This document shows positions 25,301 through 32,387 of a stretch of DNA of 32,387 bases, one piece after another. Origin of the DNA: an uncultured Phycisphaerales bacterium (lineage in GTDB: Bacteria > Planctomycetota > Phycisphaerae > WQYP01). Numbering within the stretch: position 1 is the first letter of the stretch; every line of letters begins with the position of its first letter. The notes under the pieces were generated by a model. That model was not told where the DNA came from, searched no databases, and was given only the letters and a program-made list of their open reading frames with translations. A program made the position numbers and the translations under genes. The stretch is from positions 1 to 32,387 of the forward strand of contig CAIMWO010000072.1 of the NCBI GenBank assembly GCA_903845195.1, given 5' to 3'.

Positions 25301-25689
25301 CCGGACTGGTCAATTCCCGCCACGTGATCGCGGTCAATGGCGTGGAAATTCCGCTTCACAATACCGGCCGGATGGGCGAATACGTGGCAGGATTGCGCTA
25401 CCGCGCCTGGCAGCCGCCGAACTGTCTGCATCCCACCATCGGCGTCCACGCCCCCCTGATATTTGATGTGGTGGATACCTGGAATCATCACGCGGTAGGG
25501 GGGTGCACTTATCATGTCGCCCATCCGGGCGGGCGAGCCCACGAGCAGTTTCCCGTCAATGCCTTCGAAGCCGAGGGCCGCAGAGTGGCGAGATTCTTCA
25601 AATTCGGTCACACTCCCGGACCGATGGTTGTGCAGACCGTCGCGCCGTCTCGCGAGTTTTCCTTCACTTTGGACCTTCGGCGCACGTAA
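22354..25689 (+). CDS. Transglutaminase-DUF2126 (putative amidoligase) fusion protein
   Basis: A 1111-residue two-part protein. Residues 1-260 are a transglutaminase-like unit with its N-terminal domain (LNHVTHYKYDRPV at 7-19) and a full triad: Cys 180 in CGSCRDF, His 229 in LHAW, Asp 245 in GLDATSG. Residues about 300-1110 are DUF2126 (COG4196 region), described by Pfam as a putative amidoligase. In this part GGNHIVIGG near 720-728 and VEFRGFEMPPH near 845-855 look like the ATP and substrate motifs of glutamine-synthetase-type ligases; that reading is inference. GGAG at 22341-22344 supports the start. The length and order are the usual ones for this fusion. It would link amide hydrolysis or transfer to amide formation in one chain. 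Confidence 0.93.
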   Translation: MAILVALNHVTHYKYDRPVAMSPHIVRLRTAPHARTPIHAYSLKITPEQHFINWQQDPYSNYLGRLVFPEPTREFRVEVDLVAEMTVINPFDFFVAAEAEKYPFEYEPVLRKELQPYFEVSPAGPELAALVAKLRRKGVVTVDYLVEINATINRLLKYLIRMEPGVQSPEETLRLKCGSCRDFAWLMVQTLRHLGLAARFASGYLIQLTADVKSLDGPSGPERDFTDLHAWTEVYIPGAGWIGLDATSGLLTGEGHIPLACTADPSSAAPITGNVDRCEVEFSHTMSVRRFYEDPRVTKPYTEDQWQEIESLGHLVDEHLKKGDVRLTMGGEPTFVSIDDMDGPEWNTTALGAKKRQLSGKLIKRLRQRFAPGGALHYGQGKWYPGESLPRWALSCYWRKDGVPIWNDPKLIADDDQKLGHSDIDAQRFIVELSRRLGVGPDHLIPGYEDVWYYLWKERRLPVNVDPLTNDLKNEEDRKRLAKIFEHGLGKVIGYALPIHATGNPRARWKSGPWFFRSERMYLMPGDSPMGFRLPLDSLPWVAKSDFPWIYERDAWEDLPPLPPPRSITQSFLVRPSDAAVPEGFQEQVAASGGIPAQGESSPDTIRTALCTEARGGTVHIFLPPLRFFEDYLDLVANIEATASALAMPVVIEGYTPPHDSRVNHIKVTPDPGVIEVNVHPLNSWDEAVTVTTGLYEDAYYSRLGTEKFMLDGKHSGTGGGNHIVIGGATPADSPFLRRPDLLKSLVAYWHNHPSLSYLFSGTFIGPTCQAPRVDEGRADNTYELEIAMRQLPDPIPRGPLHQPWLVDRIFRNLLIDLTGNTHRAEFCIDKLYSPDSSSGRLGLVEFRGFEMPPHPRMSLTQQLLLRALIARFWEKPYTQELVRWNTELHDRFLLPHFVSADLDDVLQDTQQAGFPLKRQWFAPHFEFRFPILGSIDVQSTGGMHMELRSAIEPWNVLGEEPGGGGTVRFVDSSLERLQVKVTGLVNSRHVIAVNGVEIPLHNTGRMGEYVAGLRYRAWQPPNCLHPTIGVHAPLIFDVVDTWNHHAVGGCTYHVAHPGGRAHEQFPVNAFEAEGRRVARFFKFGHTPGPMVVQTVAPSREFSFTLDLRRT

Positions 25690-25746
25690 GAAGAATTGTG
25701 GGTTCCAAGTGGGTTTCCTTATGGCTATGCTGAAGTTACGTAAAGC

Positions 25747-28323
25747 ATGACGGTTGACCAACACATTCCTTCGCCTTCCGGCTCCCTGCGCCCCTCCGGG
25801 TTATGCGCCGGCTACGTACCCCCATCCACCGTCTTCGACGAAATGGAAGAACGCGATGGTTCCGTGCGGCCGCACTGGAATATGTTCATCAATCTGCTCG
25901 ACGACCTCGGCCCCGCCGAACTTGGCCGCCGCTGGGAAACCGCCAAGCAATTGATCCACGACAATGGCGTCACCTACAACGTCTACGGCGATCCGGCCGG
26001 CATGGACCGCCCGTGGAATCTCGATGCTATCCCCATTCTTTTCGGCGCCGACGAGTGGACGCGCATCGAGTCCGCCCTCACCCAGCGTGCCAAACTCCTC
26101 GATCTCATCATTGCCGACATCTATGGGCCACAGCGTCTCCTCCACGAAGGTCTCCTTCCGCCGGAACTGGTCTATGCACATCCCGGATTCCTTCGCCCAC
26201 TCCACGGCGTGCAGGTTCCCGGAAATCGCTGGCTGCACGTCTATGCCGTGGATATCGGCCGCAGCGCCGACGGCCAGTTGTGGGCGATGGGCGATCGCGT
26301 CCAGGCGCCATCCGGCGCCGGCTACACGCTGGAAAATCGCATCGTCATTTCCCGCGCGCTTCCGGATGTCTTCCGTGACTGCCGCGTGCAACGCCTCGCC
26401 ACATTTTTCCGCACCATGCGCGACACTCTGCGAGCCATGGCGCCGCATAATCGCGATAATCCGCGAATCGTGCTGCTCACGCCGGGACCCTACAACGAAA
26501 CTTATTTTGAGCATGCTTACCTCGCCCGCTACCTCGGATATACGCTCGTCGAAGGCGGCGATCTGACGGTTCGAGACAACGCGGTCTATCTCAAGACCCT
26601 CGGCGGCCTGCAGCAGGTGGATGTCATCGTCCGCCGCCAGGATGATGATTTCTGCGATCCCCTTGAACTGCGGCAGGACTCCTCCCTCGGCGTGCCGGGC
26701 CTCGTGCAGGCCGTACATGCCGGCAACGTCGCCGTCACGAACGCCCTCGGTAGCGGCATGCTGGAAACTCCCGCGCTGATGGGTTTCCTCCCGAGCCTCT
26801 GCCGGTATTTCTTGAACGAAGACCTCAAACTGCCCTCCGTCGGTTCCTTCTGGTGCGGCGAGGCAACCGCCTGTCAGCACGTGCTGGCGAATCTGCATCG
26901 TATGGTCATCAAACCCACATTCCCGGGTACTGGAATGGGGCTGGTATTCGGCGATTCGCTTACTCAGCAACGGCTGGACGAGTTGCGGACCCGTATTCTC
27001 ACCTGCCCGCGAGATTTTGTCGGTGAAGAGCAGATCACGCTCTCCACAGCCCCCGTTCTGGTCGGCGATCGCGTAGAACCCCGCCATGTGGTCCTCCGCT
27101 CGCATCTGGTGGCATCTGCTGACAGCTATTCTGTGATGCCCGGCGGTCTGACGCGTTTTTCCGCCCGCGCCGACTCCATGATCGTCTCCATGCAACGCGG
27201 CGGCGGCTCGAAAGACACATGGGTCCTCTCCGGCGGACCGATCGATACTTTCTCTCTCCTACAACCGGCAGGGCAGTCGATCGAACTGAATCGTTCCGGC
27301 GGCGATCTGCCCAGTCGCGTTGCCGACAATCTCTACTGGCTCGGGCGATACATGGATCGTGCCGAAAGCCTGGCGCGGCTGGCCCGCGGAATCCTCGCGC
27401 GGCTGGCCGATCAGAATCTTGAAAACAGTCCGGAGTTGCAGCTGCTTTTTGCTTCCGTGACCCGCGACGCGGTCAAGGACGAAACCGAGGACCAGCAGCG
27501 GCATCCGGAACAACGCCTCGCCAGCATCCTCTTTAACGACAAGTACCCTCAGGGCCTCCAGTCCACGCTGGCCTCCATCTACCGGCTGGCAAGCCTCGTT
27601 CGCGATCGCATCAGCATCGATACCTGGCGCATCATCAATCGCTTCGATCGCGATTTTCCGCCGGCCGGCGCGTATGGCGTTCAGATCAATGAAATTCTGC
27701 CGGCGCTCGATCGTTTGATCATCACCTTCGCAGCGTTCGGCGGCCTTGCGATGGAGTCGATGACCCGCGGCTACGCGTGGCGCTTCCTGGACATGGGCCG
27801 TCGGGTGGAACGATCCCTTTCGCTCCTGGCTTTGTTCCGTGCGACGTTGACGACGTCCATCGAACGTGAGGCCCCGCTGCTGGAGGCCGTGCTGGAAATC
27901 GCCGACAGCGCCATGACCTATCGCCGCCGCTATCTCAGCACGCTGCAGGCCGCCCCGGTCCTCGATCTGCTCCTCGCCGATGAAAGCAACCCGCGCTCCG
28001 TCGCATTTCAGTTGGCTCGTTTGGCGGAACATGTGGAGCAGTTGCCGCGGACCGCCTCGGCGGCCCGGCGCAGTCCTGAAGAACGCATCCTGCTGCGGAT
28101 GCTTACCGGGGTGCGTCTCATGGACGTCCAGCAGGAAACGCAGCTCGGACCGGACAATCATCGCGATCGCCTGGATCAAATGCTCATCGCACTCACGGGT
28201 GATACCTACGCACTCTCCGATTCGATCAGTCAGAGTTATTTGAGCCATGCCGTCGCCAGCCGGCAGTTGGGCCTCGATCGCCCGATTTCCGGCGCTCTGC
28301 CCGGCGGTGGGGGAGGCGTCTGA
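25747..28323 (+). CDS. Circularly permuted type 2 ATP-grasp protein fused to an alpha-E domain
   Basis: This 858-residue protein has two parts. Residues about 28-510 are a circularly permuted ATP-grasp domain (COG2308 type): FDEMEERDGSVRPHW at 30-44, NVYGDP near 78, GAGYTLENR near 194, RIVLLTPGPYNE near 240, and the RRQDDDFCDP block. Residues about 520-845 are an alpha-E helical domain starting SRVADNLYWLGRYMDRAE. The nucleotide loop after Lys 389 reads KPTFPGTGMGLVFG, unlike the glycine-rich loop of its paralogue at 29425. Such ATP-grasp enzymes are predicted to form peptide or amide bonds. Its stop overlaps the ATG of the next transglutaminase gene by one base (TGATG), so they are translationally coupled. 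Confidence 0.93.
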   Translation: MTVDQHIPSPSGSLRPSGLCAGYVPPSTVFDEMEERDGSVRPHWNMFINLLDDLGPAELGRRWETAKQLIHDNGVTYNVYGDPAGMDRPWNLDAIPILFGADEWTRIESALTQRAKLLDLIIADIYGPQRLLHEGLLPPELVYAHPGFLRPLHGVQVPGNRWLHVYAVDIGRSADGQLWAMGDRVQAPSGAGYTLENRIVISRALPDVFRDCRVQRLATFFRTMRDTLRAMAPHNRDNPRIVLLTPGPYNETYFEHAYLARYLGYTLVEGGDLTVRDNAVYLKTLGGLQQVDVIVRRQDDDFCDPLELRQDSSLGVPGLVQAVHAGNVAVTNALGSGMLETPALMGFLPSLCRYFLNEDLKLPSVGSFWCGEATACQHVLANLHRMVIKPTFPGTGMGLVFGDSLTQQRLDELRTRILTCPRDFVGEEQITLSTAPVLVGDRVEPRHVVLRSHLVASADSYSVMPGGLTRFSARADSMIVSMQRGGGSKDTWVLSGGPIDTFSLLQPAGQSIELNRSGGDLPSRVADNLYWLGRYMDRAESLARLARGILARLADQNLENSPELQLLFASVTRDAVKDETEDQQRHPEQRLASILFNDKYPQGLQSTLASIYRLASLVRDRISIDTWRIINRFDRDFPPAGAYGVQINEILPALDRLIITFAAFGGLAMESMTRGYAWRFLDMGRRVERSLSLLALFRATLTTSIEREAPLLEAVLEIADSAMTYRRRYLSTLQAAPVLDLLLADESNPRSVAFQLARLAEHVEQLPRTASAARRSPEERILLRMLTGVRLMDVQQETQLGPDNHRDRLDQMLIALTGDTYALSDSISQSYLSHAVASRQLGLDRPISGALPGGGGGV

Positions 28324-29225
28324 TGCCCCAATATCGCATTCGCCATCTGACGCGCTACCGTTACGACGAACCGGTCTCGGTGTGCCACAACCTGGCGCAC
28401 TTGCTGCCGCGTCAAAGCCCGCGCCATTTCTGGTCCTATGCGGATGTGGATATTTCGCCGACACCCGCAATCCGCTCCGAACGGTTGGATTTTTTCGGCA
28501 ATCGCCTGACGCTCTTTGCCATGCAGGAACCGCATCGCGAACTCGAAGTGCTCGCCAAGGGCATCGTCAATCTCGATCCCCCCGCGGGATCTTCTGGCGG
28601 CACGGCCACGGATTTATTCGGTGGCATCACCAACTGGTCATGGAACCAGGTGCGCGACTTCCTGACAAACAATCCGCGCGGCGACGATTTGGATGCGTTT
28701 CAGTTTCTCTTCGAGTCGCCCTATGTGCGATCTTTTCAGGATGTCCACGCGTATGCGGAATCATCGTTTTCGATCAACCGCCCCATCCTCGAGGCCGTGA
28801 CGGAACTCACCCGGAGAATTCACGCCGACTTCATCTACGACACAAAGGCCACAACCGTCTCCAGCACCCTCCCCGAAATCATGAAAGCGCGTCGCGGGGT
28901 ATGTCAGGATTTCGCACATCTCCAGGTCGGCTGCCTGCGTTCCATGGGCTTGGCCGCACGATATGTTTCGGGATATCTGCTGACCGCGCCGCCGCCGGGC
29001 AAGCCCAAGCTCATCGGCGCGGATGCCTCTCATGCCTGGATCAGCGTTTATGTCCCGAATATGGGCTGGCTCGATTTCGATCCCACGAACGACTGCATTC
29101 CCTCCGACAAGCACATTACGATGGCCTGGGGGCGGGATTATGGCGATGTTTCACCGCTCCGCGGCGTCATCCTCGGCGGCGGCAAACACATCGTGGACGT
29201 ATCCGTCGACGTCACCACCCTCTGA
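28323..29225 (+). CDS. Transglutaminase-like protein, second stand-alone copy
   Basis: A 300-residue protein with the bacterial transglutaminase N-terminal region (RHLTRYRYDEPVSVCHNLAH at 7-26) and a complete triad: Cys 194 in GVCQDF, His 237 in SHAW and Asp 253 in FDPTND. It is closer in core wording to the first copy at 21304 than to the DUF2126 fusion, but the middle domain is distinct (residues 40-150). The TGATG overlap couples it to the ATP-grasp/alpha-E gene, so the two products probably act together, perhaps with the ligase joining and the transglutaminase cleaving or transferring the same amide. It is followed by a weak hairpin that could separate it from the last two genes. Confidence 0.94.
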   Translation: MPQYRIRHLTRYRYDEPVSVCHNLAHLLPRQSPRHFWSYADVDISPTPAIRSERLDFFGNRLTLFAMQEPHRELEVLAKGIVNLDPPAGSSGGTATDLFGGITNWSWNQVRDFLTNNPRGDDLDAFQFLFESPYVRSFQDVHAYAESSFSINRPILEAVTELTRRIHADFIYDTKATTVSSTLPEIMKARRGVCQDFAHLQVGCLRSMGLAARYVSGYLLTAPPPGKPKLIGADASHAWISVYVPNMGWLDFDPTNDCIPSDKHITMAWGRDYGDVSPLRGVILGGGKHIVDVSVDVTTL

Positions 29226-29261
29226 CATCCCGTCGAGATCGGTAGTTCTACACAATGGAGC

Positions 29262-29280
29262 AGACGCATGCGGCGTCTTT
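29262..29280 (+). terminator. Weak hairpin terminator or attenuator between cluster halves
   Basis: AGACGC (29262-29267) pairs perfectly with GCGTCT (29273-29278) around the loop ATGCG, followed by only TT then GC. The U-tract is poor, so termination would be partial at best. It lies in the 199-base gap before the second ATP-grasp gene, the longest gap in the cluster. Confidence 0.3.
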
Positions 29281-29424
29281 GCTGCCTCATAACTCATCGT
29301 TCGGTTGCCTCACAGATTCGCATCTGCCCACTATGCAGGCAGTGATTCGGCGATCCACCCTCCACAATGCCGAAAACCCGGTATTCATTACGGCATTGCG
29401 TTTGCAGTGCAACCACCTAGCATG

Positions 29425-30951
29425 ATGTCATTCCTGTCAACTTTGGCGGAGCTGGCTCCGTCGCCGAAAGGGCTATCGAGGGTGGATTTCAACAACTACC
29501 AGACGGACGGCTTCTTTGACGAGTTGTTTGAGGCCTGCGGGAAACCGCGGGCTGGGGCGCAGCTTCTCGCAAAACGGATTGCCGCACTGCCTCCGGGCGA
29601 GCTCATCGCATGCCAGAGGGCAGCCGAAGCGGCGCTCCTGCAGGCGGGCATCACCTTTGCCGTTTACGGTGACAAGTCCGGAACTGAAAAAATTTTCCCC
29701 TTCGACATCATCCCGCGCATTGTCGAGGCGGATGATTGGGAGATACTCGAACGCGGCCTCAAACAGCGCACCATGGCGCTCAACCTGTTCCTCACCGATA
29801 TCTACAACGACCAGAAAATCCTCAAAGACAAAGTCATTCCGGAATCTTTGATCAAGACCGCCAAGACCTTTCGCAGCCAGATGGTGGGCTTCACCCCGCC
29901 GCGGGGAATCTGGGCGCACGTCACCGGCACCGATCTGATCCGCGACCGCGACGGCCAGTTCTACGTGCTCGAAGACAACATGCGCTGTCCGTCCGGCGTG
30001 TCGTACGTGCTCGAAAATCGGCAAATTCTCAAACGTACGCTTCCGTCCGTCTTCCGGGACTCGCATGTTCTGCCGGTGGACGAATACCCCAATAGGCTGC
30101 TGGAGACGCTGCAATTTCTGGCGCCGCAATCGCTGTCGCATCCGCGCGTCGTGACGCTTACGCCGGGGATTTACAATTCGGCCTATTTCGAACACTCCTT
30201 CCTGAGCCAGCAGATGGGCGTGCCTCTCGTCGAGGGCCGTGATCTGGTGATTCGCGACGGCTACGTGATGATGCGGACCACCAAGGGTTACGAGCGGGCC
30301 GATGTCATCTATCGCCGCATCGACGATGATTTTCTCGATCCCAAATCCTTCCGTCCCGATTCGCTCCTGGGCGTGCCCGGAATCATGGAAGTCTACAAGT
30401 CTGGACGCGTTGCGCTGGCCAATGCCCCCGGCGGCGGCATCGCGGATGACAAGGTCATCTACGCCTATGTCCCGCAGATCATCAAATACTATCTGGGTGA
30501 GGACGCGATCCTGCCCAACGTCCCAACCTTCGTCTGCTCCAACGATGTAGAACGCAAACACGTCATCGACAACATCGAAAAGATGGTCGTCAAGGCCGCC
30601 AACGAATCCGGTGGTTACGGCATGCTCGTCGGCCCGCACGCCTCGAAGGAGCAGCGCGAGGAATTCAAACTGAAGGTGGCCGAAAATCCGCGGAACTATA
30701 TCGCCCAGCCCATGATCGCACTCTCCCGCGCCCCGATCATTGTCGATGACCACTTTGAAGGACGCCATGTCGACCTGCGGCCCTATATCCTCCATGGCAA
30801 AGATATTTTCGTACTGCCCGGCGGCCTCACTCGCGTCGCGCTCCGCAAGGGCTCGGTCGTGGTGAACTCTTCGCAGGGCGGCGGCTCCAAAGACACCTGG
30901 GTGCTCAGCAAGACTCCAACGCCCCAGGTGACCGCAATTACCGACCACTGA
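29425..30951 (+). CDS. Circularly permuted type 2 ATP-grasp protein, stand-alone
   Basis: This 508-residue paralogue of the ATP-grasp half of the gene at 25747 lacks an alpha-E domain. It has the family blocks NYQTDGFFDELFEACGKPR near the start, GVSYVLENR near 192, RVVTLTPGIYNSAYFEHSF near 240-258, YRRIDDDFLDP near 295-305, and a nucleotide loop after Lys 390 that reads KAANESGGYGMLVG, with a normal glycine-rich turn. It ends GGGSKDTWVL shortly before the stop, as in the family. The frame is open to a TTG at 29305; ATG at 29425 (or the ATG one codon earlier) is preferred because family similarity starts just after it, though no clear ribosome-binding site is seen. The partner is the alpha-E protein encoded next. 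Confidence 0.92.
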   Translation: MSFLSTLAELAPSPKGLSRVDFNNYQTDGFFDELFEACGKPRAGAQLLAKRIAALPPGELIACQRAAEAALLQAGITFAVYGDKSGTEKIFPFDIIPRIVEADDWEILERGLKQRTMALNLFLTDIYNDQKILKDKVIPESLIKTAKTFRSQMVGFTPPRGIWAHVTGTDLIRDRDGQFYVLEDNMRCPSGVSYVLENRQILKRTLPSVFRDSHVLPVDEYPNRLLETLQFLAPQSLSHPRVVTLTPGIYNSAYFEHSFLSQQMGVPLVEGRDLVIRDGYVMMRTTKGYERADVIYRRIDDDFLDPKSFRPDSLLGVPGIMEVYKSGRVALANAPGGGIADDKVIYAYVPQIIKYYLGEDAILPNVPTFVCSNDVERKHVIDNIEKMVVKAANESGGYGMLVGPHASKEQREEFKLKVAENPRNYIAQPMIALSRAPIIVDDHFEGRHVDLRPYILHGKDIFVLPGGLTRVALRKGSVVVNSSQGGGSKDTWVLSKTPTPQVTAITDH

Positions 30952-30980
30952 AAATTAAAAACTCACTACGGACGATTCGC

Positions 30981-32087
30981 ATGCTTTCTCGTGTTGCTGA
31001 AACGATTTACTGGATGAACCGCTACATCGAGCGTGCGGAAAATATCGCGCGTTTCATCCACGTCAACCTGCATCTCATGCTCGATCTGCCGCATGGCGCC
31101 GCAGGCAATAGCGGGGCGGGGGGGGGAGGGCAATGGCAACCGCTGATCTGGACCACCGGGGATGAAAAGGATTTCATGGACCGCTATCCGGAAGCGACCC
31201 AGGAAAACGTCATGCAATTTCTGACGTTCGACAAAGAAAACCCGAACTCGATCGTTTCCTGCATCCGCTTTGCCCGTGAAAACGCGCGCTCCATCCGCGA
31301 AGTCATCTCCTCGGAAATGTGGTGTACCCTCAACAGTTTCTACCTGATGGTCACGGATCATTCCGCGCCGGCCAAAGCCGCGGGCGACCCCCATGCGTTC
31401 TATACCGACATCAAGACCGCCTGCGCCCTGTTCCTGGGCGAATCGGAAGTCACCATGTCCCACGGCGAAGGCTGGCACTTTGGCCGCCTGGCCCGGTTGC
31501 TGGAGCGCGCCGACAAAACCTCCCGCATCCTGGATGTAAAATATTACATTCTGCTGCCCAAGGTCGAATACGTCGGCATGCCGCTCGATACGATTCAATG
31601 GGCGGCGCTTCTGAAATCAACCTCGGCGCTGGAAATGTTCCGCCAGCGTTACCCGACGATCACGCCCAAACGCGTGTCGGAGTTTTTGCTGTTGGATCGG
31701 GAGTTTCCGCGTACGGTTCTGCACTGTATCTCCAAGGTGCAGGAGTCGCTGCGCACGATCACGGGTTCCGCCGAGCACACCTATTCCAATCCGCCGGAGC
31801 AAAAACTCGGACGCCTGCTGGCGGACCTGAACTACGCGAACATCGACGAGATCACCAAGACGGGCCTGCACGAATACATCGATTCCCTGCAGACACGCAT
31901 CAACCAGATCGATGATGCCATCCATCACACATTCTTCGGCCTGCAGTCGGCCGAGTCGGAGACTGGGCAAAGTCAGGATCAGACGATGGTCTCATCAGTT
32001 CCAGCGCGTCTTGCATCTGCTGCAGGCAGCGGCCTTGTTCGGCGATCAGGCGGTCGCGATGGCGCCAGAGCGTGCGCAAGCGAATAA
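30981..32087 (+). CDS. Alpha-E domain protein with an altered C-terminal tail
   Basis: This 368-residue, mostly helical protein is the stand-alone alpha-E partner of the ATP-grasp gene just upstream. Its start MLSRVAETIYWMNRYIERAE parallels the alpha-E half of the fusion at 25747. Helical family blocks continue through SEMWCTLNSFYLMV near 110-125, GWHFGRLARLLERADKTSRI near 165-185 and DAIHHTFFGLQ near 310-322. From about residue 335 the sequence (TMVSSVPARLASAAGSGLVR and on) no longer looks like the family, because this DNA is the antisense of an IS110 transposase fragment. So the natural end was probably lost and the tail is a junction product. A G-rich tract at 31113-31130 encodes GGAGGGG. 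The molecular role of alpha-E is unknown. Confidence 0.85.
   Translation: MLSRVAETIYWMNRYIERAENIARFIHVNLHLMLDLPHGAAGNSGAGGGGQWQPLIWTTGDEKDFMDRYPEATQENVMQFLTFDKENPNSIVSCIRFARENARSIREVISSEMWCTLNSFYLMVTDHSAPAKAAGDPHAFYTDIKTACALFLGESEVTMSHGEGWHFGRLARLLERADKTSRILDVKYYILLPKVEYVGMPLDTIQWAALLKSTSALEMFRQRYPTITPKRVSEFLLLDREFPRTVLHCISKVQESLRTITGSAEHTYSNPPEQKLGRLLADLNYANIDEITKTGLHEYIDSLQTRINQIDDAIHHTFFGLQSAESETGQSQDQTMVSSVPARLASAAGSGLVRRSGGRDGARACASE
31113..31130 (+). repeat. G-run tract (G4-C-G9-A-G3) inside the alpha-E gene
   Basis: A nine-base G homopolymer, flanked by further G runs, encodes a Gly-rich insert near residues 46-49 of the alpha-E protein. It could fold as a quadruplex or slip during replication, shifting the frame early in the gene. 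Confidence 0.6.
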
Positions 32088-32387
32088 AGGGGGCGGGCGG
32101 CTGGAACGAGGCGGGCAGCAACCCATAGCTGTGCATCAACTGTAGCCACCATCCAGGTCGCTGTATTTGGTGCGTTTGGCTTGCCGCGCATAGGCGGGAT
32201 GCACCAGGATGACGTGGAAGCCGGCGGCTTCCAGGATGCGCAGCGGCTGCACCCAGTAATTGCCGGTGGATTCCAGCGCCACCGTGGTGATGCCGTATTC
32301 CTGCAGCCAGGCGGCCAGCGCCTGCAGCTCGGGGGTCGTGCAGCCGAACAGGCGATAGGACTCGGCCGCGAGATGCGGGGGAATGGC
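31990..32387 (-). pseudogene. IS110-family transposase, degraded internal fragment
   Basis: Reading in from the right edge on the minus strand gives an IS110-type (DEDD) transposase segment: ALESTGNYW holds the catalytic Glu, followed by LVHPAYARQAKRTKYSDLD with the Asp pair. The frame then breaks near 32146-32153: the first frame stops at a TGA, and the next frame continues WLQLMHSYGLLPASFQP and then LRTLWRHRDRLIAEQGRCLQ down to ALELM at about 31993. So there is a small deletion or insertion plus truncation; the C-terminal half is absent and the N-terminal catalytic Asp lies outside the window. Similarity ends where the alpha-E gene begins in the opposite sense. IS110 elements lack long inverted repeats, so no ends can be marked. 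Confidence 0.85.

Noticed and set aside
29473..30948. Long minus-strand frame (491 codons) opposite the second ATP-grasp gene
   Set aside because: It is an antisense shadow of a clearly conserved gene, with no family features. Similar shadows lie opposite gnd (14859-16103) and the first ATP-grasp gene (25801-27195).
31900..32139. Intact short transposase gene on the minus strand
   Set aside because: The open frame covers only the second part of the IS110 similarity and reads on into antisense alpha-E sequence. It is a fragment after a frameshift, not a gene.

Overview
The window looks like a chromosomal segment of a moderately GC-rich bacterium, most likely a Planctomycetota member and perhaps Phycisphaerae-like. 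That placement is inference. It rests on a truncated PEP-CTERM exported protein at the left edge, the mix of families present, and one unusually large FtsX-type permease. No rRNA, tRNA or CRISPR array is visible, and no gene-free stretch exceeds about 250 bases.

Layout. (1) 1-312: 3' end of a PEP-CTERM protein followed by a strong intrinsic terminator. (2) About 399-4713: a promoter, an ABC exporter of the COG4586/COG4587/COG3694 type (one ATPase, two permeases), an anchored unknown protein and prolipoprotein diacylglyceryl transferase (lgt). (3) 4787-10188: a GT-B glycosyltransferase, a LolD/MacB-type ATPase and a 1123-residue FtsX/MacB-type permease, tightly packed. (4) 10204-11377: recA behind a good sigma70-like promoter whose spacer carries a GTTC-N7-GTTC repeat, a candidate LexA operator. 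(5) 11453-20006: a group rich in sugar-acid type enzymes: a UxaC-like amidohydrolase-fold protein, a D-2-hydroxyacid dehydrogenase, 6-phosphogluconate dehydrogenase, a minus-strand beta-propeller glycosidase-like protein, an Ldh_2/YlbC-type oxidoreductase and an SDR. Two small genes and one medium unknown gene of lower GC interrupt it. A 26-base near-repeat of the end of the hydroxyacid dehydrogenase gene marks a rearrangement scar. (6) 20046-21146, minus strand: a PA0069-type radical SAM protein. (7) 21304-32087: six consecutive plus-strand genes of the transglutaminase / DUF2126 / circularly permuted ATP-grasp / alpha-E set. (8) About 31990-32387, minus strand: a degraded IS110-family transposase fragment that abuts the last alpha-E gene and supplies its present C-terminal tail.

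The most interesting part is region 7. It holds three transglutaminase-fold proteins with intact Cys-His-Asp triads. One of these is fused to DUF2126, a putative amidoligase with glutamine-synthetase-like motifs. There are also two circularly permuted ATP-grasp proteins, one fused to alpha-E and one paired with a separate alpha-E gene. Such a set could both make and break amide bonds, which fits a peptide-tagging or peptide-synthesis system. Comparative genomics has predicted related systems, but I know of no established substrate.
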